NCBI RefSeq assembly: GCF_000235505.1
Contig: NZ_JH379028.1
Location: 166,946 to 230,945 of the forward strand
Length of the DNA: 64,000 nucleotides
From: Hungatella hathewayi WAL-18680
GTDB lineage: Bacteria > Bacillota > Clostridia > Lachnospirales > Lachnospiraceae
Direction of reading: 5' to 3'
The position numbers were made by a program, and so were the translations under genes. Under the pieces are notes generated by a model. The model searched no databases. It was given only the letters and a program-made list of their open reading frames with translations, and was not told where the DNA came from. How positions within the stretch are numbered: position 1 is the first letter of the stretch; every line of letters starts with the position of its first letter. Below, one piece after another: positions 42,644 through 51,010 of the stretch.

Positions 42644-44101
42644 ATGATGAGTGATAGAAAAAATGTGTTACTGATATGTACGGACCACTGGTCCGGCTCC
42701 CTGCTTGGCTGTGAGGGAAGGAAGGATATCATGACGCCGACTCTGGATTATCTGGCGGAAAACGGGGTCCGGTTCCAGAATTTTTACAGTGAGTGCCCGG
42801 TGTGCATTCCCGCCCGCCGGACCATGATGACCGGATTATCCCCGAAGACCCATGGCGACCGGGTTTATTCTGACAGGATGGAAATGCCGGAGGTTCCGAC
42901 GCTGGCGGAGACCTTCTGCCGAAATGGCTATCAGACGGCAGCCGTAGGCAAACTGCACGTCTATCCCCAGCGCAGCCGCATCGGATTTGAGGATGTGGTG
43001 CTGATGGAGGAAGGGCGCTATGAGCTGGGGGCGGTGGATGACTACCAGATCTGGCTGGGGGAGAACGGTTATCTTGGACAGGAGTTTATGCACGGGATGG
43101 GGAACAATACCTATTATACCCGGCCCTGGCATCTGGATGAGCGCGCCCATCCTACTAACTGGGTAACCATGGAGATGATGCGCCAGATTAAGAGAAAGGA
43201 CCCGACCCGGCCGTTTTTCTTCTACGCGTCCTACCAGTTTCCACATCCTCCGCTGGTGCCGCTTCAGACGTTTTTAGACATGTACGACGAGGAGGAGCTG
43301 GAGCCGGTGACGGTGGATGACTGGATGGATGACAGCCCTGTCTTTCAGGCCATGTGTGAGCAGGCCGGCATTTACTCGGAGAAAGAGATTCGGAGGGCCA
43401 GGCGGGCGTTCTTCGCCCAGTGTACCCACATTGATTATCAGATCCGCCTGCTGATTGGGACGCTGCGGGAGAGTAATCTGCTGGATGATACGATTTTAGT
43501 GTTTACCAGTGACCACGGAGATATGCTGTTCAACCATGGGATGGTGGCGAAACGCTGCTTTTATGAGGAGGCGGCGAGAGTGCCGTTTATTCTGTCCGGG
43601 AAACCAATGCTTCCGTGGCGGGGGACTGTGGAGAAGAAGCTGGCGGGGATGGGCGATTTGATGCCGACGCTGCTTGATCTATGCGGCATTCCGATTCCGG
43701 AAACGGTGGAAGGGATACCTCTGATGACAGAGCAGACCCATGCTTATATTTACGGGGAGGTGAGCGATGGGGATAAGGCCACCCGCATGATCCGCTGGGG
43801 TGACTATAAGCTGATTTATTATCCGTATGGCAATAAATTCCAGCTTTTCAATCTGGAGAAAGACCGGGCGGAAACCCATGACTGCGCCAATGACCCGGAA
43901 TGTCAGGAAGCGCTGGAGATTATGACGGCGTTGTTAATTGAGAATCTGCATGATGCTGATTTAGACTGGCTGGAAGATGGGCGTCTGGTGGGAATGACAG
44001 CCAGGGAGCTTAAGCCAAAGGCGGATTTTGGCCTGTATAACCAGAGGGGCTATCATTGGCCGACGCCGGCAGGGTATTCTAATCAAGGAAAAAATGCTTA
44101 A
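42644..44101 (+). CDS. sulfatase (alkaline phosphatase superfamily)
   Basis: A 485-aa cytoplasmic-type sulfatase with no signal peptide. The modification motif CIPARRTMMTG (Cys54, Pro, Arg58; CxPxR type) is converted to formylglycine in active enzymes. N-terminal metal ligands lie in ICTDHW, and FTSDHGDM and KRCFYEEAARVPF follow the arylsulfatase/choline-sulfatase pattern. It ends the TRAP operon, 29 bp after dctM, so it may desulfate the imported compound. No sulfatase-maturating enzyme gene is in the window. ATGs at 42644 and 42647 are both possible. Confidence 0.9.
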   Translation: MMSDRKNVLLICTDHWSGSLLGCEGRKDIMTPTLDYLAENGVRFQNFYSECPVCIPARRTMMTGLSPKTHGDRVYSDRMEMPEVPTLAETFCRNGYQTAAVGKLHVYPQRSRIGFEDVVLMEEGRYELGAVDDYQIWLGENGYLGQEFMHGMGNNTYYTRPWHLDERAHPTNWVTMEMMRQIKRKDPTRPFFFYASYQFPHPPLVPLQTFLDMYDEEELEPVTVDDWMDDSPVFQAMCEQAGIYSEKEIRRARRAFFAQCTHIDYQIRLLIGTLRESNLLDDTILVFTSDHGDMLFNHGMVAKRCFYEEAARVPFILSGKPMLPWRGTVEKKLAGMGDLMPTLLDLCGIPIPETVEGIPLMTEQTHAYIYGEVSDGDKATRMIRWGDYKLIYYPYGNKFQLFNLEKDRAETHDCANDPECQEALEIMTALLIENLHDADLDWLEDGRLVGMTARELKPKADFGLYNQRGYHWPTPAGYSNQGKNA

Positions 44102-44119
44102 ATTTATTTTCATATGATA

Positions 44120-44148
44120 TTGACATTTCCTTCCAGGTGGTATATACT
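44120..44148 (+). promoter_or_regulatory. promoter of QueD-like gene
   Basis: Consensus TTGACA (44120-44125), 17 bp, TATACT (44143-44148). The leader to 44258 is about 100 bases and contains a small GGGAAATGTCCC hairpin near the start. Confidence 0.7.
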
Positions 44149-44257
44149 AACGATATCAGTAACAATTACTATTATTGACTCGGAGCAAGTGTATCACAAA
44201 CGCGCATACGGGCGCAGGGAAATGTCCCGTAAATAGAATATGAGAAGGAGAATAAGT

Positions 44258-44821
44258 ATGAGAAGTATTACGACATTAGATCTTCAGTATGCACACAGAT
44301 TTTTTGGTTTTAAAGGGGAAGCACAGTATTTGCACGGACACACAGGGGTTCTGACCATTGAAGTGGAAGATTCGATTGAGCCTGGCGTTAACATGGTATT
44401 CCCTTGTAATGAGATTCAGAAGACTGCATGGGATGTGTTAAAGAACTTTGACCACGCGCTGATTTTGCGGGAGGACGATCCGCTGCTTCCGGCGATTCTG
44501 GGTGTTTATGAAACCCAGGGCATCAAGGACGGCGCGCCGACCAACAAGATGAAAGGCCCGGCGTTTAAGACAGAACTTGCCACTGCTTATCCGGAGTGCC
44601 GGTTAGTTGTAACCAAGGAAACCATGACGGTAGAGGGCATGATCAAGATCGTTTATGATTTGCTGAAGGACAAGTTAAACATTGCCAAGATCACCTTCTC
44701 CAGCGGTGTCAACGCCGCGTCGGCAGAATTTGAAACCAAGAATAAAATTGACCGCTGCCCGCTTTGCGGAATTGCCTTAGATGAAAACGGTGTCTGCCCG
44801 AAATGTGGTTATAGAAAGTAA
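44258..44821 (+). CDS. 6-pyruvoyl-tetrahydropterin synthase/QueD-like protein with C-terminal zinc ribbon
   Basis: A 187-aa protein. The first 130 residues follow the 6-carboxytetrahydropterin synthase fold: ITTLDLQYAHRFFGF, QYLHGHTG with zinc-binding histidines, and KNFDHALIL. The usual catalytic Cys in the N-terminal loop is not apparent (AHRFFGFKGEAQ). The C-terminus adds a four-cysteine zinc ribbon (CPLCGIALDENGVCPKCGY), which typical QueD lacks. Other queuosine genes are not nearby, so the function may differ. AAGGAG at 44245-44250 sets ATG 44258. Confidence 0.75.
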   Translation: MRSITTLDLQYAHRFFGFKGEAQYLHGHTGVLTIEVEDSIEPGVNMVFPCNEIQKTAWDVLKNFDHALILREDDPLLPAILGVYETQGIKDGAPTNKMKGPAFKTELATAYPECRLVVTKETMTVEGMIKIVYDLLKDKLNIAKITFSSGVNAASAEFETKNKIDRCPLCGIALDENGVCPKCGYRK

Positions 44822-44836
44822 ATAAAAACCATAATT

Positions 44837-44875
44837 AAAACGCTCTTTGGAAGGGGAATTCCAAAGGGCGTTTTT
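44837..44875 (+). terminator. intrinsic terminator
   Basis: AAAACGCTCTTTGGAA pairs with TTCCAAAGGGCGTTTT (44837-44874) and is followed by T residues. Confidence 0.85.
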
Positions 44876-44976
44876 GGTCTATACTCTGAAAAAAGTGAAC
44901 AAAATCCGGGGGATATGTGGTATAATTCTTAAGAGAAGAATCAGATAAAGGGCGAGAATGGCGAGGTGCTTTTTCC

Positions 44977-45546
44977 ATGGCAGAGACGAGTGGGAGACAG
45001 GAGAAAACAAAATATAAACTGGCGAATTCCATCAAGGAGTGTATGAGGACTACCCCGGTGGACAAAATCACGGTGAAGGACATCGTGGAGGGCTGCGGGG
45101 TGGCGAGGCAGACGTTTTATCGGAATTTCCTGGACAAATATGACTTGATTAACTGGTATTTTGACAAGCTGGTGCTTCAGTCCTTTGAGCAGATTGGCAT
45201 GGGGCATACGGTGGGGGAGAGTCTGGAACAGAAGTTTGAGTTTATCCGGGAGGAGAAGGCATTTTTTACCGGGGCCTTCCGCTCGGACGATTATAACTCC
45301 TTAAAGGAGCACGATTTTGAGCTGATTTTGAAATTCTATCAGGATTTGATTGGCAGAAAGACCAGCCGGCCGCTGGGGGAGGAGTTGGAGTTTCTGCTGG
45401 AGATGTACTGCCGCGGCTCCGTTTACATGACGGTGAAATGGGTGCTGGGAGGCATGAAGGCGTCGCCCAAGGAGATGTCCAGACAGCTGGTGGAGGCCAT
45501 GCCGCCGAAGCTTTCGGAGGTATTTTCCAAATTGGAATTGTTATAA
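44977..45546 (+). CDS. TetR/AcrR family regulator
   Basis: A 189-aa regulator. The N-terminal TetR helix-turn-helix is clear: IKECMRTTPVDKITVKDIVE then GVARQTFYRNFLDKYDLINWYF. The ligand domain (70-189) resembles the DhaS-type C-terminal domain of Firmicute TetR proteins. It lies just upstream of the alcohol dehydrogenase gene, separated by a terminator, and may regulate it (inference). Confidence 0.88.
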   Translation: MAETSGRQEKTKYKLANSIKECMRTTPVDKITVKDIVEGCGVARQTFYRNFLDKYDLINWYFDKLVLQSFEQIGMGHTVGESLEQKFEFIREEKAFFTGAFRSDDYNSLKEHDFELILKFYQDLIGRKTSRPLGEELEFLLEMYCRGSVYMTVKWVLGGMKASPKEMSRQLVEAMPPKLSEVFSKLELL

Positions 45547-45558
45547 TTATTTTGGTAA

Positions 45559-45595
45559 AAAGTGACAGACAGGGATGTTTGTCACTTTCTTTTTT
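45559..45595 (+). terminator. intrinsic terminator
   Basis: AAAGTGACA (45559-45567) pairs with TGTCACTTT (45580-45588), followed by CTTTTTT. Confidence 0.85.
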
Positions 45596-45668
45596 ACCCA
45601 GGGATTGTTAAAATAATATCAGAACGTTAAGTTAAATTTCCAGCAGGAGAAAAGGAGAGTGTATTATT

Positions 45669-46817
45669 ATGGCAAACAGAATTGTGTTGAACGAGACATC
45701 CTATCATGGCGCGGGGGCGATCAAGGAGATTCCAAGCGAAGTGAAAATCAAGGGCTACAAGAAGGCATTTGTCTGCTCCGACCCGGATTTAATCAAGTTT
45801 GGCGTGACGAAGAAGGTGACGGACGTGCTGGATGAGGCAGGTCTTCCCTATGAGATTTATTCCGATATCAAACCGAATCCGACCATCGAGAACGTACAGA
45901 CCGGAGTGGCGGCTTTCAAGGCATCCGGCGCGGATTATATCATTGCCATCGGCGGCGGCTCCTCCATGGATACGGCCAAGGCTGTCGGCATCATTATCAC
46001 CAATCCGGAGTTCGAGGACGTGAGAAGTTTAGAGGGCGTTGCACCGACCAAGAATCCGTGTGTGCCGATTATCGCGGTTCCGACCACGGCAGGTACGGCG
46101 GCTGAGGTGACTATCAACTATGTAATCACCGATGTGGAGAAGAAGAGAAAATTCGTCTGCGTGGACACTCATGATATTCCGGTTGTGGCAGTGATTGATT
46201 CCGATATGATGTCCAGCATGCCAAAGGGGCTGACGGCTTCCACCGGTATGGACGCATTGACTCACGCCATCGAGGGCTATATCACCAAGGGCGCGTGGGA
46301 GATGACGGACATGTTCCATTTAAAAGCCATTGAACTTATTTCTAACTCCCTGCGGGGCGCGGTGGACAACACACCGGAGGGCCGCGAGGGCATGGCTCTG
46401 GGTCAGTATATCGCCGGTATGGGCTTCTCCAACGTGGGCCTTGGCATTGTTCACTCCATGGCACACTCCCTGGGCGCTGTCTATGACACCCCACACGGCG
46501 TTGCCAACGCCATCCTGCTTCCGACTGTGATGGAGTACAACGCTCCGGAAACCGGCGACAAGTACAAATATATCGCCAAAGCCATGGGCGTGGAAGGCGT
46601 GGATGACATGAGCCAGGAGGAGTACCGCAAAGCCGCCGTGGACGCGGTCAAGAAGCTGTCCACCGATGTGGGAATTCCGGCTGACTTGAAGGCTATCGTC
46701 AAAGAGGAGGACGTCCAGTTCCTGTCCGAGTCCGCCTATGCCGACGCCTGCCGTCCGGGCAATCCGCGGGATACCTCGGTGGAGGAAATTAAGGCGCTGT
46801 ACAAATCTTTGATGTAA
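45669..46817 (+). CDS. fucO: iron-containing alcohol dehydrogenase, lactaldehyde reductase type
   Basis: A 382-aa group III alcohol dehydrogenase close to FucO, which reduces lactaldehyde to 1,2-propanediol or oxidises short alcohols with NAD. The nucleotide site is AIGGGSSMDTAK, followed by VPTTAGTAAEV. Iron ligands lie in GMDALTHAIE (Asp and His) and in HSMAHSLGAVYDTPHG (two His). Length is the family norm. No fucose or rhamnose catabolic genes are near, so the substrate is open. The frame beyond its stop is open through a 15-base repeat. Confidence 0.9.
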   Translation: MANRIVLNETSYHGAGAIKEIPSEVKIKGYKKAFVCSDPDLIKFGVTKKVTDVLDEAGLPYEIYSDIKPNPTIENVQTGVAAFKASGADYIIAIGGGSSMDTAKAVGIIITNPEFEDVRSLEGVAPTKNPCVPIIAVPTTAGTAAEVTINYVITDVEKKRKFVCVDTHDIPVVAVIDSDMMSSMPKGLTASTGMDALTHAIEGYITKGAWEMTDMFHLKAIELISNSLRGAVDNTPEGREGMALGQYIAGMGFSNVGLGIVHSMAHSLGAVYDTPHGVANAILLPTVMEYNAPETGDKYKYIAKAMGVEGVDDMSQEEYRKAAVDAVKKLSTDVGIPADLKAIVKEEDVQFLSESAYADACRPGNPRDTSVEEIKALYKSLM

Positions 46818-46835
46818 GAGAATCCGTATTGCCCT

Positions 46836-46910
46836 GTGAACGCGGATGAAGTGAACGCGGACGAAGCGAACACGGACGAAGCGAAAACGAATGAAGTGAA
46901 AACGAATGAG
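46836..46910 (+). repeat. five tandem 15-bp repeats in frame after fucO
   Basis: Five copies of GTGAACGCGGATGAA-like units (46836-46910), each five codons (VNADE, VNADE, ANTDE, AKTNE, VKTNE). They are in the fucO reading frame, separated from it only by the TAA at 46815-46817 and six codons, and end at TAA 46911-46913. Confidence 0.85.
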
Positions 46911-46920
46911 TAATGGTGAA

Positions 46921-46967
46921 AGAAGCCTGTCCGGGAGGATATAAGCCCCGGTTCAGGCTTCTTTTTT
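46921..46967 (+). terminator. terminator after fucO
   Basis: AGAAGCCTG with CAGGCTTCT and inner CCGGG/CCCGG arms (46921-46962) lead into a T-run. Confidence 0.85.
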
Positions 46968-47019
46968 AGTTCCGGGATGACAGAAATTACATAAATCTCC
47001 ACAAAAACCCTGATAAATA

Positions 47020-47048
47020 TTGTCAGTTCCATCTGAAAATGGTAAGAT
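47020..47048 (+). promoter_or_regulatory. promoter of nfnAB
   Basis: TTGTCA (47020-47025), 17 bp, TAAGAT (47043-47048), followed by a leader of about 60 bases to the nfnA start. Confidence 0.6.
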
Positions 47049-47114
47049 AGTAATTACGACTTAAAGGTTGGGGAAGGCCTTTGGGACCAAAACATATATA
47101 TTAGGAGGAATCAG

Positions 47115-48005
47115 ATGTTTAAGATTTTAAAAGCAGAAAAGCTGGCGGATAAGATTTATCTGATGGATGTAGAAGCTCCAAGAGTTGCCAGGGCCTGCGA
47201 ACCAGGAGAGTTTGTGATTGTGAAAATGGATGAGATTGGCGAGAGAATTCCGCTGACCATCTGCGACTATGACCGGGAGACGGGGACCATTACGATTGTG
47301 TTTCAGATCGTGGGGGCTTCCACCCAGAGGATGGCAGAGTTACAGGCCGGGGACGCGTTCCAGGATGTTGTGGGACCGCTTGGCAATCCGTCCGAGTTTG
47401 TATCCGAAGATATCGAAGTGTTGAAGAACAAGAAAATGCTGTTCGTAGCCGGAGGCGTCGGAACGGCGCCGGTTTACCCGCAGGTGAAATGGCTCCATGA
47501 GCACGGCATTGACGCCGATGTGATTGTGGGCGCCAAGAACCATGACCTGCTTATCCTGGAGGAGCAGATGAGAGCGGTGGCCGGCAATCTGTACATAACC
47601 ACCGACGACGGTTCCTACGTGCGCAAGGGCATGGTAACCGAGGTGATCAAGGATTTAGTCCAGGAGCAGGGGAAACAGTATGATGTCTGTGTCGCCATCG
47701 GCCCCATGATTATGATGAAATTTGTGTGTCTGCTGACCAAAGAGCTGAATCTGCCAACGATTGTGAGTATGAATCCGATCATGGTGGATGGAACCGGCAT
47801 GTGCGGCGCCTGCCGTCTGACGGTTGGTGACGAGGTGAAATTTGCCTGCGTGGACGGTCCGGAGTTTGACGGCCATCTGGTGAATTTTGATGAGGCGATG
47901 AAACGCCAGCAGATGTATAAAACCCAGGAAGGCCGGGCGATGTTAAAGCTCCAGGAGGGCGACACCCACCACGGCGGATGCGGGCATTGTGGAGGTGACG
48001 AATAA
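47115..48005 (+). CDS. nfnA: NfnA-like FAD/NAD-binding reductase subunit
   Basis: A 296-aa subunit resembling NfnA (SudB-like) of the NADH-dependent ferredoxin:NADP oxidoreductase. The flavin-binding barrel reads GEFVIVKMDEIGERIPLTICDYD, the NAD fold VAGGVGTAPVYPQ, and the C-terminal [2Fe-2S] cysteines lie in GTGMCGACRLTV and FACVDGP. In the complex it oxidises NADH and passes electrons toward the partner. Its stop overlaps the partner's ATG (TAATG), indicating co-translation. Confidence 0.9.
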   Translation: MFKILKAEKLADKIYLMDVEAPRVARACEPGEFVIVKMDEIGERIPLTICDYDRETGTITIVFQIVGASTQRMAELQAGDAFQDVVGPLGNPSEFVSEDIEVLKNKKMLFVAGGVGTAPVYPQVKWLHEHGIDADVIVGAKNHDLLILEEQMRAVAGNLYITTDDGSYVRKGMVTEVIKDLVQEQGKQYDVCVAIGPMIMMKFVCLLTKELNLPTIVSMNPIMVDGTGMCGACRLTVGDEVKFACVDGPEFDGHLVNFDEAMKRQQMYKTQEGRAMLKLQEGDTHHGGCGHCGGDE

Positions 48006-49393
48006 TGGACGTATTAAAGAAAGTGCCTGTGAGAGAGCAGGAACCCAAAGTGAGAGCGGCAAACTTCGAGGAAGTCTGCCTTGGATATAACAAAGAGGAG
48101 GCCATGGAAGAGGCGTCCCGCTGTCTGAAATGTAAGAATGCAAAATGTATGGGCGGCTGCCCGGTTTCCATCAATATTCCGGGATTCATCAAGGAAGTGG
48201 AGCTTGGCAACTTCGAGGAGGCGGCCAAAGTGATCGCCCAGTCCTCAGCCCTGCCGGCTGTCTGCGGCCGTGTATGCCCCCAGGAGACCCAGTGCGAGGG
48301 AAAATGTATCCGCGGCATCAAGGGCGAGCCAATCTCCATCGGCAAGCTGGAGCGCTTCGTGGCGGACTGGTCCAGGGAAAACGGCTTTGTCCCGGCGGCT
48401 CCGGAGAAGACCAACGGAAAGAAAGTGGCCGTCATCGGTTCCGGCCCGGCTGGCCTTACCTGTGCCGGTGATTTGGCGAAGCTGGGCTATGAGGTGACCA
48501 TCTTCGAGGCCCTTCACGAGCCGGGCGGCGTGCTGATATACGGCATTCCGGAGTTCCGTCTGCCGAAGAGCACCGTGGTGAAGACGGAAGTGGAGAATGT
48601 GAAGAAGCTGGGAGTCAAGATTGAGACCGACGTGATTGTGGGCAAGTCCGTGACCATCGACGAGCTGATGGACGAGGAGGGCTTTGAGGCCGTCTTCATC
48701 GGCTCCGGCGCCGGCCTTCCCATGTTTATGGGAATCCCAGGGGAAAATGCCAACGGTGTGTTCTCCGCCAACGAGTACCTGACCAGAAGCAACCTGATGA
48801 AGGCCTTCCGGGACGACTATGACACCCCCATTGCAGTGAGCAAGAAAGTGGCGGTCGTAGGCGGCGGAAACGTGGCCATGGATGCGGCCAGAACGGCCCT
48901 GCGTCTCGGCGCGGAGGTACATATTGTATACAGAAGAAGCGAGGCGGAGCTTCCGGCGAGAGCCGAGGAAGTCCATCACGCCAAGGAGGAGGGCATCATT
49001 TTCAACCTGCTGTGCAACCCGGTGGAGATTCTCACCGACGACAACGGCTGGGTAAATGGGATGAAATGCATCCGCATGGAGCTTGGCGAGCCGGACGCTT
49101 CCGGCAGAAGAAGACCGGTGGAGATACCTGGTTCCGAGTTTACCATCGACGTGGACACGGTTATCATGTCGCTGGGAACCTCACCGAACCCATTGATTTC
49201 CTCCACCACCAAAGGACTGGACACCAACAGACGGAAATGCATTGTGGCCGATGAGTCTAACGGACAGACCAGCCGGGAAGGCGTGTTCGCTGGCGGCGAC
49301 GCGGTGACCGGAGCGGCTACCGTAATTCTGGCGATGGAGGCCGGACGCGCGGGAGCGAGAGGCATTGACGAGTATCTGTCTGCGAAGAAGTAA
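48005..49393 (+). CDS. nfnB: NfnB-like NADPH-dependent subunit (GltA/glutamate synthase small-chain family)
   Basis: A 462-aa flavoprotein with an N-terminal iron-sulfur domain (SRCLKCKNAKCMGGCPV and VCGRVCPQETQCEGKC) and two dinucleotide folds: FAD at VAVIGSGPAGLTCAGDLAKLG and NADPH at VAVVGGGNVAMDAARTALRLG. GVFAGGDAVTGAATVILAM closes the FAD site. It can be a glutamate synthase small chain, but pairing with nfnA and the absence of a glutamate synthase large chain favour the bifurcating NADPH/ferredoxin transhydrogenase. It would supply NADPH in anaerobic metabolism. Confidence 0.9.
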   Translation: MDVLKKVPVREQEPKVRAANFEEVCLGYNKEEAMEEASRCLKCKNAKCMGGCPVSINIPGFIKEVELGNFEEAAKVIAQSSALPAVCGRVCPQETQCEGKCIRGIKGEPISIGKLERFVADWSRENGFVPAAPEKTNGKKVAVIGSGPAGLTCAGDLAKLGYEVTIFEALHEPGGVLIYGIPEFRLPKSTVVKTEVENVKKLGVKIETDVIVGKSVTIDELMDEEGFEAVFIGSGAGLPMFMGIPGENANGVFSANEYLTRSNLMKAFRDDYDTPIAVSKKVAVVGGGNVAMDAARTALRLGAEVHIVYRRSEAELPARAEEVHHAKEEGIIFNLLCNPVEILTDDNGWVNGMKCIRMELGEPDASGRRRPVEIPGSEFTIDVDTVIMSLGTSPNPLISSTTKGLDTNRRKCIVADESNGQTSREGVFAGGDAVTGAATVILAMEAGRAGARGIDEYLSAKK

Positions 49394-49468
49394 AGATATA
49401 TTTCAGAGTTAAGACATGATTTGAGAACAACGACATATTACAGAGTAATGACATAATTTCATAGAACC

Positions 49469-49511
49469 ATGGCCCTGAGTCTTCCTGTTGATGTGGAAGA
49501 CTTCGGGCCAT
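49469..49511 (+). terminator. terminator after nfnB
   Basis: ATGGCCC (49469-49475) pairs with GGGCCAT (49505-49511), with an inner GTCTTCC/GGAAGAC stem and a T-rich tail. Confidence 0.75.
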
Positions 49512-49529
49512 TTTATTACAGGAGACAGG

Positions 49530-50862
49530 ATGTATCGAGATTTAACAAAAGGAAATATCACTAAAACCCTGCTTTTATTCTCCCTCCCCATGATTGCCGG
49601 GAATCTGCTGCAGCAGTTTTACAACATTGCGGACACCCTGATTGTGGGCCGGTTTCTGGGGCGGGATGCCCTGGCGGCGGTGGGCTCCGCCTACACGCTG
49701 ATGACATTTTTGACCTCCATCCTTCTGGGGATGTCCATGGGGGCTGGGGCGCTGTTTGCCATCTACCAGGGACAGGGCAATACGGAGAGGCTGAAGGCCA
49801 GCATGGTCCAGGCGTTTGGCCTGATTCTGGCGCTGACGGCGGCGCTTTATGGAATCGTTTACGGCTTCATTGACCCCATTATGGGATTCTTGAGGGTGCC
49901 GGATGAGGTCTACGGCCTGATGCGGGAGTATCTGTGGATTATTTTCGCGGGGCTGGCGGCCACATTTTTTATATAACTTTTTTTCCTGCCTGCTGCGGGC
50001 TCTGGGCAATTCGGTGACGCCGCTGGCGTTTCTGGCGGTATCGGCCCTGCTCAACATCGTGCTGGACCTGGTATTTGTGTTACAATGTTCCTGGGGTGTT
50101 GCTGGGGCGGCGGCCGCCACGGTCATCGCCCAGTATGTGTCCGGGATTGGAATTCTTGTGTACTGTCTCATCCGCTGTAAGGAGCTTCGGCCGGAGAGGC
50201 GTCATGTGCAGTGGGACGGGAAGATTCTGCGGGAGATAGGAAATCTCTCGCTTCTCACCTGTGTGCAGCAGTCGGTGATGAATTTTGGAATCCTGATGGT
50301 GCAGGGGCTGGTCAACAGCTTCGGACCTGTGATAATGGCGGCCTTTGCGGCGGCTGTGAAGATTGATTCCTTCGCCTATATGCCGGTGCAGGATTTTGGA
50401 AATGCGTTCTCCACCTTTGTGTCCCAGAACTATGGGGCCGGCAAAAAAGAGCGCATCCGGGAGGGAATCAGAAAGGCGGCTCTGGCTTCCATCCTGTTCT
50501 GTGTGGTGATTTCAGCGCTGGTGCTGCTGTCTGCAAGACAGCTGATGCTGATTTTTATCCAGCCTCACGAGGTGGAGGTGCTGGCCGCCGGGGTGCGGTA
50601 TCTTCGTATTGAGGGGACCTTTTACTGGGGAATCGGCTGCCTGTTTTTATTCTACGGGCTGTACAGGGCGGTAAAACGCCCTGCCATGTCGGTGGTGCTG
50701 ACCGTCATTTCCCTGGGAACCAGAGTGCTGCTGGCCTACGCCCTGGCGGGGCCAGTAGGGGTGGACGGTATCTGGGCCGCCATCCCTATCGGCTGGATTC
50801 TGGCCGATGCGGTGGGGCTCTGGTACTACAAAAAGCACAGGGAGTCGCTGCTGGAAGCGTAG
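49530..50862 (+). pseudogene. MATE efflux transporter with single-base frameshift
   Basis: The first part (MYRDLTKGNITKTLLLFSLPMIAGNLLQ.., 49530 to about 49970) and the second (FFSCLLRALGNSVTPLAF.. to 50862) form one MATE protein of about 443 residues. The break is within the run ACATTTTTTATATAAC near 49970, where one extra base shifts the frame into a stop at 49974-49976. Without it the peptide reads TFFYNFFSCLLRALGNS, the usual MATE sequence. Whether the insertion is real or a homopolymer error cannot be judged. A normal ribosome binding site (AGGAGA) precedes the ATG. Intact MATE genes on either side may compensate. Confidence 0.8.
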
Positions 50863-50936
50863 GAGCGGCTGTTTCCGGACTGGCCCGCGGGCAGTCATGC
50901 ATAGGGTGTGGCTATGGGAGATATAAATAAAAAATA

Positions 50937-50966
50937 TTACATTTATGGATTCTGAAGTAGTATAAT
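50937..50966 (+). promoter_or_regulatory. promoter of second MATE gene
   Basis: TTACAT (50937-50942), 18 bp, TATAAT (50961-50966), about 45 bp before the ATG. Confidence 0.5.
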
Positions 50967-51010
50967 GGACAGCGGTAAAATAGGAAAGACAGGAAGGCAG
51001 GAAGAGAGAG

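Noticed and set aside
44149..44257. preQ1 or THF riboswitch upstream of the QueD-like gene
   Set aside because: The leader lacks the conserved preQ1-I or THF core as I know them; only a small hairpin is visible.
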